Positions 1 through 11,542 of a stretch of DNA of 41,696 nucleotides are shown here, in pieces (position 1 is the first letter of the stretch; the number at the start of each line of letters is the position of its first letter). Below the pieces are notes generated by a model that made no database searches, was not told where the DNA came from, and saw only the letters and a program-made list of their open reading frames with translations. Source of the stretch: Bdellovibrionaceae bacterium UBA2466 (GTDB lineage Bacteria; Bdellovibrionota; FAC87; UBA2466). The position numbers were made by a program, and so were the translations under genes. Location: the NCBI GenBank assembly GCA_002342225.1, contig DDPO01000011.1, positions 11,535 through 53,230 on the forward strand, in the 5' to 3' direction.

Positions 1-2195
<2,195 letters not shown>

Positions 2196-2198
2196 TCC

Positions 2199-2591
2199 AT
2201 GTTGAAAATCGACATTGTGACCCCAACTAAAAAGCTTGTCGATGGTGTTGCTGCCGACAGTGTTAGGTTGCCTGGGACTAAAGGAGAGTTGGAGATACTT
2301 GATGGACATACCGATCTGTTAACTCTGCTCACCACCGGACCGATGACCTTTACCAAAGATGGTCGAGAGCGAAAGTTTTCGATTAGTTATGGCTTTGCAG
2401 AAATCAGAAACAATAAAGTATTGGTTTTGGCTGATACCGTAGAAGAATCATCAGAGATAGATAAAGCTCGAGCGCAAGCTGCCCAAAAACGAGCTGAACA
2501 AGCCTTGATGGGAACATTGAGCGATAGCGATTTCAAAAAACAGCAATTGAAACTTGAGAGAGCCATTGTCCGACAGCGAATTATTAATTAG
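2199..2591 (+). CDS. atpC: ATP synthase F1 epsilon subunit
   Basis: Epsilon is the regulatory and coupling subunit at the foot of the central stalk. The 130-residue product has the N-terminal beta-sandwich (LKIDIVTPTKKLVDGVAADSV, GELEILDGHTDLLTLL, SYGFAEIRNNKVLVLAD) at residues 1-85, then a charged helical hairpin (residues 85-130), the usual architecture. It starts 3 nt after the atpD stop with GAGGGAAG upstream, so translation is coupled. The stop codon overlaps or abuts the next gene, queE, which is not part of ATP synthase. Confidence 0.96.
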   Translation: MLKIDIVTPTKKLVDGVAADSVRLPGTKGELEILDGHTDLLTLLTTGPMTFTKDGRERKFSISYGFAEIRNNKVLVLADTVEESSEIDKARAQAAQKRAEQALMGTLSDSDFKKQQLKLERAIVRQRIIN

Positions 2592-2596
2592 TGCTG

Positions 2597-3247
2597 ATGG
2601 ATGAAGTAAAAATAAAAATCAACGAAATATTTCATAGTATCCAGGGCGAAAGTCTGTTGGCTGGAAAGCCAACGGCTTTTATTCGGACCTCTTACTGCAA
2701 CTTGCGGTGTAACTGGTGTGATACGAAATACGCCTACTGGGAAGGAAACTTAATGACAGTTTCCGAGATTTTAGAAAAAATAAAACCCTTCGAAGCAGAA
2801 TACGCTTGCGTGACCGGTGGTGAACCCTTGAGTCAGCGTGGAACTCTGGAACTTCTAAAAGCGCTGATCAAATCCGAATACACCGTTTCTCTTGAAACCA
2901 ACGGAAGTTTTTCAATTAAAGATGTTCCCCAAGAAGTGATCAAAGTCATCGATATCAAATGCCCCGAGAGTGGCGAATCAGAGAGAATGGCATGGGAAAA
3001 TTTCGATCTTGTTCAAAAGCACGATCAATTTAAGTTTGTTGTAGCCTCGAGAGCAGATTTTGATTGGGCTCAAGACATCTGTCAGAAACATAACTTGAAC
3101 GATAGGTGTACTATTCTTTATTCTCCCGCATTTGGTTTGGTAAAACCGGCTGAGCTTGCAGGCTGGATTCTTTCTTCGAAAGCACCAGTCACTATGCAAA
3201 CACAGCAGCACAAAGAAATTTGGGGAACCGACGAGCGAGGGGTTTAG
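2597..3247 (+). CDS. queE: 7-carboxy-7-deazaguanine synthase (radical SAM)
   Basis: QueE converts 6-carboxytetrahydropterin to 7-carboxy-7-deazaguanine, a step towards the queuosine precursor preQ0. The product is about 216 residues, normal for the family. The radical-SAM cluster motif CxxxCxxC is visible at residues 34-41 (YCNLRCNWCDTKYA), preceded by the substrate-region sequence FHSIQGESLLAGKPTAFIR; VTGGEPLSQ, SLETNGS and DIKCPESGE follow. I chose the ATG at 2597; a GTG at 2591 overlapping the atpC stop is possible, and neither has a strong ribosome site. Translational coupling to atpC is likely. Its stop overlaps the stop of the convergent gene by 4 nt. Another queuosine gene, queA, lies at the far right of the window but in a separate unit. 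Confidence 0.95.
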   Translation: MDEVKIKINEIFHSIQGESLLAGKPTAFIRTSYCNLRCNWCDTKYAYWEGNLMTVSEILEKIKPFEAEYACVTGGEPLSQRGTLELLKALIKSEYTVSLETNGSFSIKDVPQEVIKVIDIKCPESGESERMAWENFDLVQKHDQFKFVVASRADFDWAQDICQKHNLNDRCTILYSPAFGLVKPAELAGWILSSKAPVTMQTQQHKEIWGTDERGV

Positions 3248-4581
3248 GGCCTGAGATGTTTGTTGCTCTGAAAGGCGTCGGAGCTTTCTAATAAAACCGT
3301 CAGCAATAATAAAAATAATATAATTTGGTAGTAATTACAAAACGCCTGCTTGCCGAAATAGAATATAAAACCAAAGGCTATAATCAAACCGGAACCAATA
3401 AACTTAAACCCTTTGTTTCTTAAAAACACTAGAGCTAAAGTGAGCGCAAAAATCGAGATGGTAATTACCATCATGGGTGGCAGTTCAAGTTCGAGGGAAT
3501 TTTTAAACACAGCAAGCATTGAAAAACTATCAAACCTGAACGGCTCTTGAAGGGGCATTTCAGCAACAGAGTGTTTAAAAGACCAAAAATCAAGGAAAAC
3601 AAAAGGAAACACCGAACCTACAACCATGATCACTGCTCCAATCGAAATTTTAAAAACGTCTCGTAGAGCCCGGTTATTGTAAACGGCCCACATACTTAGC
3701 AGGACAAAAATCACAGCATATTGTTTTGTCGCAAGCATCGCCCCGAGCACGACACCTGCGGCGATTAAGTGATGATTGATTATAGCCATTAGCGCGATAC
3801 AGAATTGAAAAAGCAACAATGTGTCGATCCAACTTTGTTCCAAAATAAATAATGAAACAGGGCAATAGAGCCAAGTTAGTGCTAACCATTTGCCGAGCGA
3901 TGGGTTTTTAAGTCTTGCAGCTAGACGTTTAAAAAAAATAGCAATACCAATATCGGACAGGATAAAAGCTATTCTTACGTCGTGGAACAGAAACTGAAAT
4001 GGAACTAACGAGTACAATGTAAATGGCGGATACAAAATGCCGGACGCAATTTTATATGTTCTTAACCCCTCGTAAATATCGGGATAGATCTGAGCATAGG
4101 GGTTTAGTCCGTTTAATAAGTGGATTACCGCTAGAGAAGTATTCGCAAATACGTCGATGTGCGGGTTTGGTGAAGCGAACAGGGTTAATACTCGCACAAC
4201 TACTGACACTACCAAAAGCAGAGGGAAAACCCATTTTGATCTAGGTTTGTAAATCGCAAATAATATGAGCCCGGGAACGATAAACAGTGTTGTGCGCAGA
4301 ACTGACCAGCTCTGGTTGTTCAAGTGGTAAATTACTTTTGGATTCGATGCTAATCGAATAGCGAAAATAAGAGCAATACCGCTTAGGATTCGTACATTTT
4401 TATCAGGACCTTTAAGCCAATCGTTAAAGTTATTCCATTTGGCGGCTACCCAAAAGACAAACAAAGAAAATGTTATAGTTATCCAACCCAAATCATATTG
4501 GCCCTGAGTTTTTGACAAACCTAGACCCAGAGCAAGTATTAGCAAAAAAGTGATATTGTAAGCAGAAAAATAGCTAATCAT
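3244..4581 (-). CDS. polytopic membrane protein, probable GT-C type glycosyltransferase (GT87/DUF2029-like)
   Basis: The 445-residue product has roughly ten to twelve hydrophobic segments from the N-terminus to about residue 430. The features I rely on are an acidic first periplasmic loop (NPHIDVFANTS, residues about 138-148), the NPY motif followed about 30 residues later by YPPF, and GKQAFCNYYQ near the C-terminus. These are typical of polyprenol-phosphate-sugar-dependent GT-C mannosyltransferase-like enzymes of the GT87/DUF2029 group. Such enzymes use a lipid-linked sugar on the outer face of the inner membrane. The start overlaps the end of the upstream hydrolase gene by 8 nt, so the two form a small operon. 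The acceptor and donor cannot be read from the sequence; the function is inference from weak motifs. Confidence 0.6.
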   Translation of the reverse strand: MISYFSAYNITFLLILALGLGLSKTQGQYDLGWITITFSLFVFWVAAKWNNFNDWLKGPDKNVRILSGIALIFAIRLASNPKVIYHLNNQSWSVLRTTLFIVPGLILFAIYKPRSKWVFPLLLVVSVVVRVLTLFASPNPHIDVFANTSLAVIHLLNGLNPYAQIYPDIYEGLRTYKIASGILYPPFTLYSLVPFQFLFHDVRIAFILSDIGIAIFFKRLAARLKNPSLGKWLALTWLYCPVSLFILEQSWIDTLLLFQFCIALMAIINHHLIAAGVVLGAMLATKQYAVIFVLLSMWAVYNNRALRDVFKISIGAVIMVVGSVFPFVFLDFWSFKHSVAEMPLQEPFRFDSFSMLAVFKNSLELELPPMMVITISIFALTLALVFLRNKGFKFIGSGLIIAFGFIFYFGKQAFCNYYQIILFLLLLTVLLESSDAFQSNKHLRP

Positions 4582-5542
4582 ATTTTGCTGAGACGATGAT
4601 CGCAGAGAGGATTTTATATCTGGTTTCCGGTGGAGAAAAAGAGATCTGTTGCGGTAAAACAGTATCCAAATGGTCTAGTTCAAGTATTGCCGAGGAAAAA
4701 TGAAGATACGGAGGCTTTTGAGCACTTAATGGAATAGCACCGTCTGTTCGCTCACCTGTAATTCGGTCCAGATATTCCCCACTAAAAAAGAAAAAGGGGT
4801 TGATTCTTGGGTAGTGTTTGTGAGTCTGCAAGACAAGTAATTTACTCTCAGCTAGCAGTCTCGATGAACTACGAACATTAAGATAGTGTCGCCAAAAAAG
4901 AGTGGACTCCTTGGTTTTTACCGAAGACACCCCTTTAGTTACAGACTGTCCGTAAGCAGTTTCAACCCTTCTTAACCAAGCTGCCAACCTTCGAGCAATT
5001 CTCAACAGAAAACGATCAGTTATTCGAGACCTATCGGGTGAATTATTCAGGACCAAATCTGCAATTGGACTTCCACCAAAACTGCCCTGGATGGAGACGA
5101 TCTTCGCAATGTGATTTTGAATTTCAATTGAACTTTCTAGAGCTGCCAGCAAAGCTTCGGGTGCCCCCTTGCTATGTCCCACGATTATGAGTGGTTTGTG
5201 GGCATTACTCGTGACCATTGAGGCGAAAATATTTTTTAGTGCTGAGGAAGCCTCGATCAACCCATCTCCAGAATAGGGGCGAGCAACAACAATATGTTTT
5301 TGAGGAACATTACAGTTAACTAACCAGTTTTGATAATCCTGAAAGTAGTACGGCATGAGCTCATTAAATATTCCTGCCACAAATACATATTGAAAATCTT
5401 TGGCTGCATCACAAGCATCATGTTTTATGGTTTGATAATCTGAATTAAGAAGATGCTGAAAATTGGATTGTTTAACTTCAGAAAAGCCCAATGAGCTCAA
5501 AACAACTAAGTAAAAAAAATAGGACATGAGCTTTGGCTTCAT
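4574..5542 (-). CDS. exported alpha/beta-hydrolase, lipase-like
   Basis: The product has about 322 residues with an N-terminal signal peptide (LMSYFFYLVVLSSLGFSE), so it is probably periplasmic or outer-membrane associated. The nucleophile elbow GHSKG puts Ser near residue 124. A plausible Asp lies in RTDGAIP (about 267) and a His in LDHLDTV (about 291), together the order expected of a lipase or acylhydrolase triad. I prefer the ATG at 5542, which has GAGG 5 nt upstream, over the GTG at 5548. The gene overlaps the following membrane protein by 8 nt. The substrate is unknown; triacylglycerol lipase, thioesterase or wax-ester type activity are all possible. Confidence 0.75.
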   Translation of the reverse strand: MKPKLMSYFFYLVVLSSLGFSEVKQSNFQHLLNSDYQTIKHDACDAAKDFQYVFVAGIFNELMPYYFQDYQNWLVNCNVPQKHIVVARPYSGDGLIEASSALKNIFASMVTSNAHKPLIIVGHSKGAPEALLAALESSIEIQNHIAKIVSIQGSFGGSPIADLVLNNSPDRSRITDRFLLRIARRLAAWLRRVETAYGQSVTKGVSSVKTKESTLFWRHYLNVRSSSRLLAESKLLVLQTHKHYPRINPFFFFSGEYLDRITGERTDGAIPLSAQKPPYLHFSSAILELDHLDTVLPQQISFSPPETRYKILSAIIVSAKYD

Positions 5543-5642
5543 TGACACCTCGACAGAGTTATAGAAGCAATTTATTCAGGTTGATAGCAGATTCAACTAA
5601 TTAGTTTCCGAAACCAAAAATAACACAATAAAATCAATCGGT

Positions 5643-5648
5643 TATAAT
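5643..5648 (+). promoter_or_regulatory. candidate -10 element upstream of lipA
   Basis: A perfect TATAAT lies 65 nt before the lipA ATG in the divergent intergenic region 5543-5712. No convincing -35 is present at 16-18 nt spacing (the position reads about ATAACA), so this is only a weak call for the start of the lipA-pdh operon. No clear ribosome site precedes the lipA ATG. Confidence 0.3.
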
Positions 5649-5712
5649 TTTAAATTGGTATGAGACAGTCGATTGCCTAACCCCTCTTTTTCTATTACAA
5701 ATCTGACTAATT

Positions 5713-6609
5713 ATGGCCTCTGTTTCTCATACATCTCCCAAGCCAGAATGGCTTAAAATTCGTCCCCCTGGAGGCGAAAACTATTCCCGTATTAAAGAGT
5801 TGTTGCGAACTTTAAAGCTTCACACCGTCTGTGAAGAAGCGAAATGTCCCAATGTTTCGGAATGTTGGGGTGGTGGAACTGCCACCGTGATGTTGATGGG
5901 AGATACTTGCACGAGGGCTTGTAAATTTTGTCACGTCAAAAGTGGAAACCCCAAGGGAGTCCTAGATCCCAACGAGCCGGTCAATGTAGCTTCTGCGATT
6001 GCAGAGCTCAAACTTCGTTATGTCGTGCTTACTTCAGTGGATAGAGATGATCTTCCCGACGGTGGTGCGGATCATTTTGGCCGCACCGTTGAGGAAATCA
6101 AAAAGAGAAGTCCAGAAACTCTGGTGGAAGTGTTAATCCCTGATTTCCAAGGTGACCATGCGAGTGTCGAAAGGATTTGTCTCTCGGGCGCAGATGTGAT
6201 CGCTCACAATGTTGAAACTGTAGAGAGACTAACTTCGACTGTTCGAGATAGGCGATGCGGGTATCAGCAATCCCTCGGGGTCTTAAAAAAAGTAAAAGAT
6301 TATTTTCCAAAGATCTATACGAAGTCGTCTATAATGCTCGGTTTGGGAGAGACTAAAGAAGAAGTATTTAAAGCTATGGATGACCTTCGAAAAGCAGGAG
6401 TACAAATCGTCACTTTTGGTCAGTATCTTCGACCGACTACATGGCACTTACCTGTTGAGGAATATATCCATCCGGATGTTTTTAAAGAATACGAAAAAGT
6501 GGGATTGGAGAAAGGATTCCTCTGTGTTCCTTCGGGCCCACTGGTTAGAAGCTCTTATCGAGCCGCAGAAAAGTTTCTTGAGGGATTATTGAGGTCGAGG
6601 GCTAACTGA
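5713..6609 (+). CDS. lipA: lipoyl synthase (radical SAM)
   Basis: LipA inserts two sulfurs into octanoyl groups on lipoyl domains, making the lipoyl cofactor of the complex encoded downstream. Both clusters are visible. The auxiliary cluster ligands are C40, C45 and C51 ([12 protein letters not shown]) and the radical-SAM ligands are C66, C70 and C73 (CTRACKFC). The C-terminal RSSY, whose serine ligates the auxiliary cluster, is present near residue 276. At 298 residues it has the normal length. It is the first gene of a long operon and is followed after 2 nt by pdhA. Identity is certain. Confidence 0.98.
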   Translation: MASVSHTSPKPEWLKIRPPGGENYSRIKELLRTLKLHTVCEEAKCPNVSECWGGGTATVMLMGDTCTRACKFCHVKSGNPKGVLDPNEPVNVASAIAELKLRYVVLTSVDRDDLPDGGADHFGRTVEEIKKRSPETLVEVLIPDFQGDHASVERICLSGADVIAHNVETVERLTSTVRDRRCGYQQSLGVLKKVKDYFPKIYTKSSIMLGLGETKEEVFKAMDDLRKAGVQIVTFGQYLRPTTWHLPVEEYIHPDVFKEYEKVGLEKGFLCVPSGPLVRSSYRAAEKFLEGLLRSRAN

Positions 6610-6611
6610 AA

Positions 6612-7832
6612 ATGCAATCGGGAACAGAATTCATGAAAAAAAAGACAAAAAACCAAGAATCACCGACAAAAAAGAAAAATACTAAAACTGATCATGAGAG
6701 TTCGAGCTGCGAAATTTTAAGAAGCGATTGCTATCGAATCATGAACGAGGACGGCACAGTTGATGCTAAGCTTGATCCCAAGCTTGATAAAGAACTACTT
6801 CTAAAAATGTACCGGAACATGGCTCTGACTCGGGCCTTCGATGAACGGGGAATGATGCTTCAACGTCAGGGAAGGATCGGATTTTATGTTCCGTCTTTCG
6901 GTCAAGAAGCAGTTCAGACAGGTACTGCAGCCCCTTTAGAAAAGAAAGATTGGGTTTTTCCATCTTACCGAGAGCCCGGAATTTTTCTGTATCGAGGTGC
7001 GGGTATTTACGAAATGCTATGCAATTTATGGGGAAATCGCGGGGATCTCTCAAAGGGACGACAAATGCCCGTGCATTATAGTTTCCCTGATATCAAAATG
7101 TTTAGCGTTTCAAGCCCTATTGCAACTCAGATGATTCAAGCTGTGGGTGCTGCAATGGCTTCAAAAATTTCAAAAACGAAAGAAGTGGCGATATCTTATT
7201 GCGGTGACGGTGGAACATCAGAGAATGATTTCCATACAGCTCTCACATTTGCGGGAGCCTATAAAGCACCAGCTGTCTTTATTGTTACCAACAATCAATA
7301 CGCGATCTCAGTTCCTCTATCCAAACAAACAGGGGCAAAACGGTTGTCTGACAAAGCGATTGGCTATGGAATGCCGGGTGTCGCCGTAGACGGAAATGAC
7401 GTTTTGGCTGTTTACCAAGTCACTAAGGAAGCTGTTGACCGTGCACGGCGAGGCGAAGGTCCTTCGCTCATAGAATGTGTAACATTTCGGATGGGGCCCC
7501 ACTCCTCGTCGGATGACCCTTCTCGGTATCGAGATGAAAAAATGTATCAAGCTTGGCTTAAACGGGATCCGATTAAGCGACTAAAAACCTATTTAGAGAG
7601 CAGAAAACTGTGGGATGAGAAAAAAGAGAAATCTCTTCAAGAAGAGTTGAAGAAAATGCTCGCTGAAGCTGTGGAGCGAGCCGAAGCTGAACCTGCGCCA
7701 GATCCAATGGATCTTTTTGAGGATGTTTATGCAGAGTTAACCCCACAATTAAAGAAGCAAAAGGCAGAGCTTTTACAGGAAGTAGAACTTCGAGGGAAAT
7801 TTGAGAACACAAGCGAAGCGTTCCCACTTTAA
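6612..7832 (+). CDS. pdhA: pyruvate dehydrogenase E1 component, alpha subunit
   Basis: E1-alpha binds thiamine diphosphate and, with E1-beta, decarboxylates pyruvate and acetylates the E2 lipoyl domain. The TPP motif GDGG...N is seen as YCGDGGTSENDFHTALTF near residues 197-215, followed by IVTNNQYAIS. FGQEAVQTG and the phosphorylation-loop-like HSSSDDPSRYRDE are also family features. The first 45 or so residues are a lysine-rich, low-complexity extension, so the protein (406 residues) is longer than many E1-alphas. The ATG at 6612 has GAGGG about 10 nt upstream; an ATG at 6633 is an alternative. A branched-chain 2-oxoacid substrate cannot be excluded by sequence alone, but the full operon with a single lipoyl-domain E2 fits pyruvate best. 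Confidence 0.93.
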   Translation: MQSGTEFMKKKTKNQESPTKKKNTKTDHESSSCEILRSDCYRIMNEDGTVDAKLDPKLDKELLLKMYRNMALTRAFDERGMMLQRQGRIGFYVPSFGQEAVQTGTAAPLEKKDWVFPSYREPGIFLYRGAGIYEMLCNLWGNRGDLSKGRQMPVHYSFPDIKMFSVSSPIATQMIQAVGAAMASKISKTKEVAISYCGDGGTSENDFHTALTFAGAYKAPAVFIVTNNQYAISVPLSKQTGAKRLSDKAIGYGMPGVAVDGNDVLAVYQVTKEAVDRARRGEGPSLIECVTFRMGPHSSSDDPSRYRDEKMYQAWLKRDPIKRLKTYLESRKLWDEKKEKSLQEELKKMLAEAVERAEAEPAPDPMDLFEDVYAELTPQLKKQKAELLQEVELRGKFENTSEAFPL

Positions 7833-7841
7833 GAGGAAATT

Positions 7842-8816
7842 ATGGCAACCTTAACGTTAGTACAAGCAGTTCGAGATGCATTGATGTGTGAGATGACGGA
7901 AGACTCACGAGTCGTTGTGATGGGAGAAGATGTCGGGGTCAACGGGGGAGTTTTTAGGGCCACTGAAGGATTACAAAAAGAGTTTGGCGAAGAAAGAGTG
8001 TTAGACACACCACTCAATGAAAGTGGGATTATCGGCATGGCAATGGGAATGGCAGTCAACGGATTAAGACCCGTTCCCGAGATCCAATTCATGGATTTTA
8101 TCTATCCTGCCTTCGATGAGATCGTCAGCGAAGTAGCAAAAATCAGATATCGCAGTGGTGGTGGATTTACGTGTCCCATGGTGATCCGAACTCCTTACGG
8201 CGGAGGCATTCGGGGTGGGCATTACCACTCGCAAAGCTCGGAAGCTTACTTTATTCACACGCCTGGCTTGAAAGTAGTGGTTCCATCCAACCCGTACGAT
8301 GCTAAAGGACTGTTGATAAGTTCAATTCGAGATGAAGATCCGGTGATGTTTTTGGAGCCAAAAAGAATCTATCGATCCATTAAAGGAGAGGTGCCTGAAG
8401 AGAGCTACACTGTTGAGTTGGGAAAAGCCTCAGTGGTTAGGCCCGGTAAAGATGTCACTATTTTATGTTGGGGCGCAATGGTACCCGTCTGCATGAAGGC
8501 TGCTGAATTGTGTGAGCCACGTGGAGCCGATTGTGAAGTGATTGATCTTAGAACGCTCGTTCCACTCGATGAGTCTACTATTTTAGAATCGGTTAAGAAA
8601 ACGGGCCGAGTAGTGATAGTGCATGAAGCCCCCAAGACTTGTGGTTTTGGTGCCGAGCTTTCAGCGCTTATTAATGAAGAAGCGATTTTGTATTTGGAAG
8701 CTCCAATTACTAGGGTAACTGGGTTAGATACTCCGTTCCCCTACACTTTGGAGCATATTTACATGCCCGACCCTGAGCGAGTAGCTCTGGCAGTGGGCAA
8801 AGTTAGAAACTTTTAG
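7842..8816 (+). CDS. pdhB: pyruvate dehydrogenase E1 component, beta subunit
   Basis: E1-beta is the partner transketolase-like half of the alpha2beta2 E1. The 324-residue protein carries GEDVGVNGGVFRATEGL near the N-terminus, DTPLNESGIIGMAMGMA, PEIQFMDFIYPAFDEI, the GGGIRGGHYHSQSSEAYF loop that shapes the active site, and the C-terminal swivel domain beginning around SVVRPGKDVTILCWGAMV. An AAGAGGAAA ribosome site stands just before the ATG, 9 nt after pdhA. Standard in every respect. Confidence 0.96.
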   Translation: MATLTLVQAVRDALMCEMTEDSRVVVMGEDVGVNGGVFRATEGLQKEFGEERVLDTPLNESGIIGMAMGMAVNGLRPVPEIQFMDFIYPAFDEIVSEVAKIRYRSGGGFTCPMVIRTPYGGGIRGGHYHSQSSEAYFIHTPGLKVVVPSNPYDAKGLLISSIRDEDPVMFLEPKRIYRSIKGEVPEESYTVELGKASVVRPGKDVTILCWGAMVPVCMKAAELCEPRGADCEVIDLRTLVPLDESTILESVKKTGRVVIVHEAPKTCGFGAELSALINEEAILYLEAPITRVTGLDTPFPYTLEHIYMPDPERVALAVGKVRNF

Positions 8817-8827
8817 AGGGAAAAAAC

Positions 8828-10120
8828 ATGGACTTCAAATTACCTGATATTGGCGAAGGCGTTCACGAAGGGGAGATCGTTAAGTGGTTGGTTAAAACTG
8901 GAGATACTCTTCAAGCAGATCAGCCCATGGTTGAAGTTATGACCGACAAAGCTACTGTAGAAATTCCGTCCCCAGTGGCCGGAACAGTCTCTGAACTTCT
9001 CGCCAATGAAGGTCAAACGGTCGAAGTTGGAAAAGTAATTATCAAAATTGCAGAGGTGGGAAAAACCGCTTCATCTAAGCCCGTAGAAAAAGTAGAAGCT
9101 AAAGTTGCCAAACCTGCAACTTCTTCAGTTCCCTCGAAACCGGCTGAGAGAGTTGTGGAAGCGGTGGTTGAAACTGCTGGTCAGAGCGAAGAGCCTCTTC
9201 CATACAACATTCTAGCAACTCCTGCGACTCGGAAGTTGGCCCGAGATTTAGGTGTAGATCTTCGAACGGTTAAAGGGACAGGTCTCCAAGGTCGAGTGAC
9301 TAAAATGGATGTTCAGTTGGCCCACGAGGGGCATGAAGCTGCTGTGCCACGCTCATCTCATGCGAGTGTTGCTGCAGTTCCCGCTTCAGCTTCGAGAGCG
9401 ACTGTTCCAGCGATTGCGCGTGGGGCATTGCAAGTGGTCCCGCTCAAAGGGGTTCGTAAAAAAATTGCAGAGTCGATGTCTTTCTCAAAACATACCGCTG
9501 CTCACTTCACTTATGTGGAAGAAGTGGATATGTCAGCAGTGGTAAAGCTAAGAGCTGCAGCTCAGGAAGAAGCACAGAAAAGAGGGGTTAAGCTCACGTA
9601 CCTTCCCTTTATTATCAAAGCACTCATTCCTGCGCTTATGGAATTTCCGTATCTCAATTCCTCACTGGATGATGAAAAACAGGAGATCATTTTAAAGGGT
9701 GATTATAATATCGGAGTTGCAACTGATACCCCAAATGGATTGATGGTTCCAGTGGTGAAAGGCGCAGACCGAAAAAGTCTCTGGGAATTGGCTACAGAAA
9801 TCCAATTGTTGTCAGAAAAAGCGAGAACAGGAAAAATTGCTCTCGAAGATATGAAGGGCGGAACATTCACTGTTACGAACGCTGGTTCGATAGGTGGTGT
9901 TTTGGCTACTCCAGTAATTAATCATCCCGAAGTTGCTATTCTGGGTGTAAATGCTATCCGAAAACGGCCAGTCGTGAAAAATGATCAAATTGTCATTGGC
10001 GATGTTATGTTTTTATCAATGTCGGTCGATCATCGAGTCGTGGACGGAGCTGATGCAGCCCGGTTTATGAACCGGTTGATTTACTTTTTATCTGAACCTT
10101 CAAGGTTGGTGTTCGCATGA
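8828..10120 (+). CDS. pdhC: dihydrolipoamide acetyltransferase (E2 of pyruvate dehydrogenase)
   Basis: E2 forms the core of the complex and transfers the acetyl group to CoA. Domain order in the 430 residues is: one lipoyl domain (1-77) with the modified lysine K41 in TDKATVE; an Ala/Pro/Val/Lys-rich linker (78-125); a peripheral-subunit-binding domain (about 132-168, ATPATRKLARDLGVDL...GLQGRVTKMDV); a second flexible linker; and the catalytic domain (about 200-430) ending with the active-site DHRVVDGADAARF. An AGAGGGA ribosome site precedes the ATG. Its stop overlaps the lpdA start by 4 nt (ATGA). The lipoyl domain is the probable target of the LipA and LipB encoded in the same operon. Confidence 0.96.
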   Translation: MDFKLPDIGEGVHEGEIVKWLVKTGDTLQADQPMVEVMTDKATVEIPSPVAGTVSELLANEGQTVEVGKVIIKIAEVGKTASSKPVEKVEAKVAKPATSSVPSKPAERVVEAVVETAGQSEEPLPYNILATPATRKLARDLGVDLRTVKGTGLQGRVTKMDVQLAHEGHEAAVPRSSHASVAAVPASASRATVPAIARGALQVVPLKGVRKKIAESMSFSKHTAAHFTYVEEVDMSAVVKLRAAAQEEAQKRGVKLTYLPFIIKALIPALMEFPYLNSSLDDEKQEIILKGDYNIGVATDTPNGLMVPVVKGADRKSLWELATEIQLLSEKARTGKIALEDMKGGTFTVTNAGSIGGVLATPVINHPEVAILGVNAIRKRPVVKNDQIVIGDVMFLSMSVDHRVVDGADAARFMNRLIYFLSEPSRLVFA

Positions 10121-11541
10121 AGTCGTTTGATGCTGTTGTGATTGGAGCGGGTCCTGGAGGTTATCCCACAGCGATTCGCCTTGCACAGTTAGGAAAAAAA
10201 ACTGCAATCATTGAAAAAGAAAACTTCGGTGGAGTTTGTCTTAATGTTGGATGTATTCCCTCAAAAGCCCTCATTTATGGAAGTTCGCAGTTCTGGAAGA
10301 TGAAAAATGAGGCTGAGGAGTTGGGAATAACGGCTAAAGGGGTCGATTGCGATTTAGGTAAAATGCAGGACTGGAAGCAGGGGGTGGTAAAGAAGTTGAC
10401 CACCGGAGTACAAGGTCTTTTAAAAGCCAACGGGGTTGAGATTATAAAGGGAACAGCAGTCTTCAAAGATAAGCAAACCCTTGAAGTCACAAGTTCCTCA
10501 GGTAAAGAAGCTATCGGTGCCAAACATATTGTGATAGCGACAGGCTCTCGAGTTGCTGAAATTCCAACTCTCCCGTTCAATGGAAAAAACGTTTTGAGTT
10601 CCACGGAGGCTCTTTCCCTGCGAGATTTACCAAGTGAGATGGTTGTTGTTGGGGGAGGATTCATTGGTATTGAAATCGGAACCGTGTACGCAAAGCTCGG
10701 ATCTAAAGTAACTATCGTAGAGGCCTTTGATCAGCTTTTATCGACAGTAGACAGTGAACTTGTGAGCTTGGTTCAGAAAAAGATGAAGCACTTTGGAATC
10801 AATGTTTTTACCGGCGCAAAGGCTCTGGGAATCAAGGAAAAAGAGCCGTTAAAAGCGAAAAAGTTGAGCCTTGAGATCGAGACAAAAGAGAAAACAAAAC
10901 AAACACTCTCTGCTGATGTTATTTTGGTGTCCGTGGGTAGGAAGCCTAACTCTGACAATATGGGACTTGAGAAGCTTGGCATCAAGATGGATCCTCGAGG
11001 AAATATTCTGACCAACAATCAGAGTTTGACCAATGTTGCGAATATTTATGCGATAGGCGATGTTGCCGGTGCTCCTCAGTTGGCCCATAGAGCTACTATG
11101 GATGGACTTCTTGTCGCCGATACTATTGCTGGAAAAAATGCATTCAAAGATTATAAAACTGTGCCATGGGCTGTTTTCTGTGATCCGGAAATAGCAGTAG
11201 CAGGGCTTACTGAAAAAGAGGCTGTTGAAAAAGGATTTAAAGTTAAAGTGGGTCGTTTTCCGTTTGCAGCGTCAGGAAAAGCTTTAGCTATGAATGAATC
11301 TGAAGGAATGGCTAAAATAGTAATTGATGAAAAATCGGAAGCTATTCTAGGTGTTCATATTGTTGGCCCCGAAGCTTCAAACCTGATCGCAGAAGCTGCT
11401 CTAGCGATTGAGATGGGAGCCACAGTAGAAGATTTGGTACGAACCATACATACTCATCCAACTTTGCCAGAAGTAATGCCCGAAGCAGTGGAAGCTGCAT
11501 TTTACAAAGCTATTCATATTTACAAACCTAAACGAGGGTAA
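10117..11541 (+). CDS. lpdA: dihydrolipoamide dehydrogenase (E3)
   Basis: E3 reoxidises dihydrolipoamide on E2 and passes electrons to NAD+. The 474-residue flavoprotein has the FAD-binding GAGPGGYPTAIRLAQLG at residues 9-25 and the redox-active disulfide CLNVGC near residues 40-45. The NAD-binding VVGGGFIGIEIG is at about 177-188, AIGDVAGAPQLAH at about 312-324, and the catalytic-base region HTHPTLPEVMPEA near 448. It overlaps pdhC by 4 nt and is followed 1 nt later by lipB, so the whole set is probably one transcript. Confidence 0.98.
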   Translation: MKSFDAVVIGAGPGGYPTAIRLAQLGKKTAIIEKENFGGVCLNVGCIPSKALIYGSSQFWKMKNEAEELGITAKGVDCDLGKMQDWKQGVVKKLTTGVQGLLKANGVEIIKGTAVFKDKQTLEVTSSSGKEAIGAKHIVIATGSRVAEIPTLPFNGKNVLSSTEALSLRDLPSEMVVVGGGFIGIEIGTVYAKLGSKVTIVEAFDQLLSTVDSELVSLVQKKMKHFGINVFTGAKALGIKEKEPLKAKKLSLEIETKEKTKQTLSADVILVSVGRKPNSDNMGLEKLGIKMDPRGNILTNNQSLTNVANIYAIGDVAGAPQLAHRATMDGLLVADTIAGKNAFKDYKTVPWAVFCDPEIAVAGLTEKEAVEKGFKVKVGRFPFAASGKALAMNESEGMAKIVIDEKSEAILGVHIVGPEASNLIAEAALAIEMGATVEDLVRTIHTHPTLPEVMPEAVEAAFYKAIHIYKPKRG

Positions 11542-11542
11542 A

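Noticed and set aside
6440..6455. TGGCAC within lipA as a possible sigma-54 promoter for pdhA
   Set aside because: The -12 GC is absent at the required 10-nt spacing.
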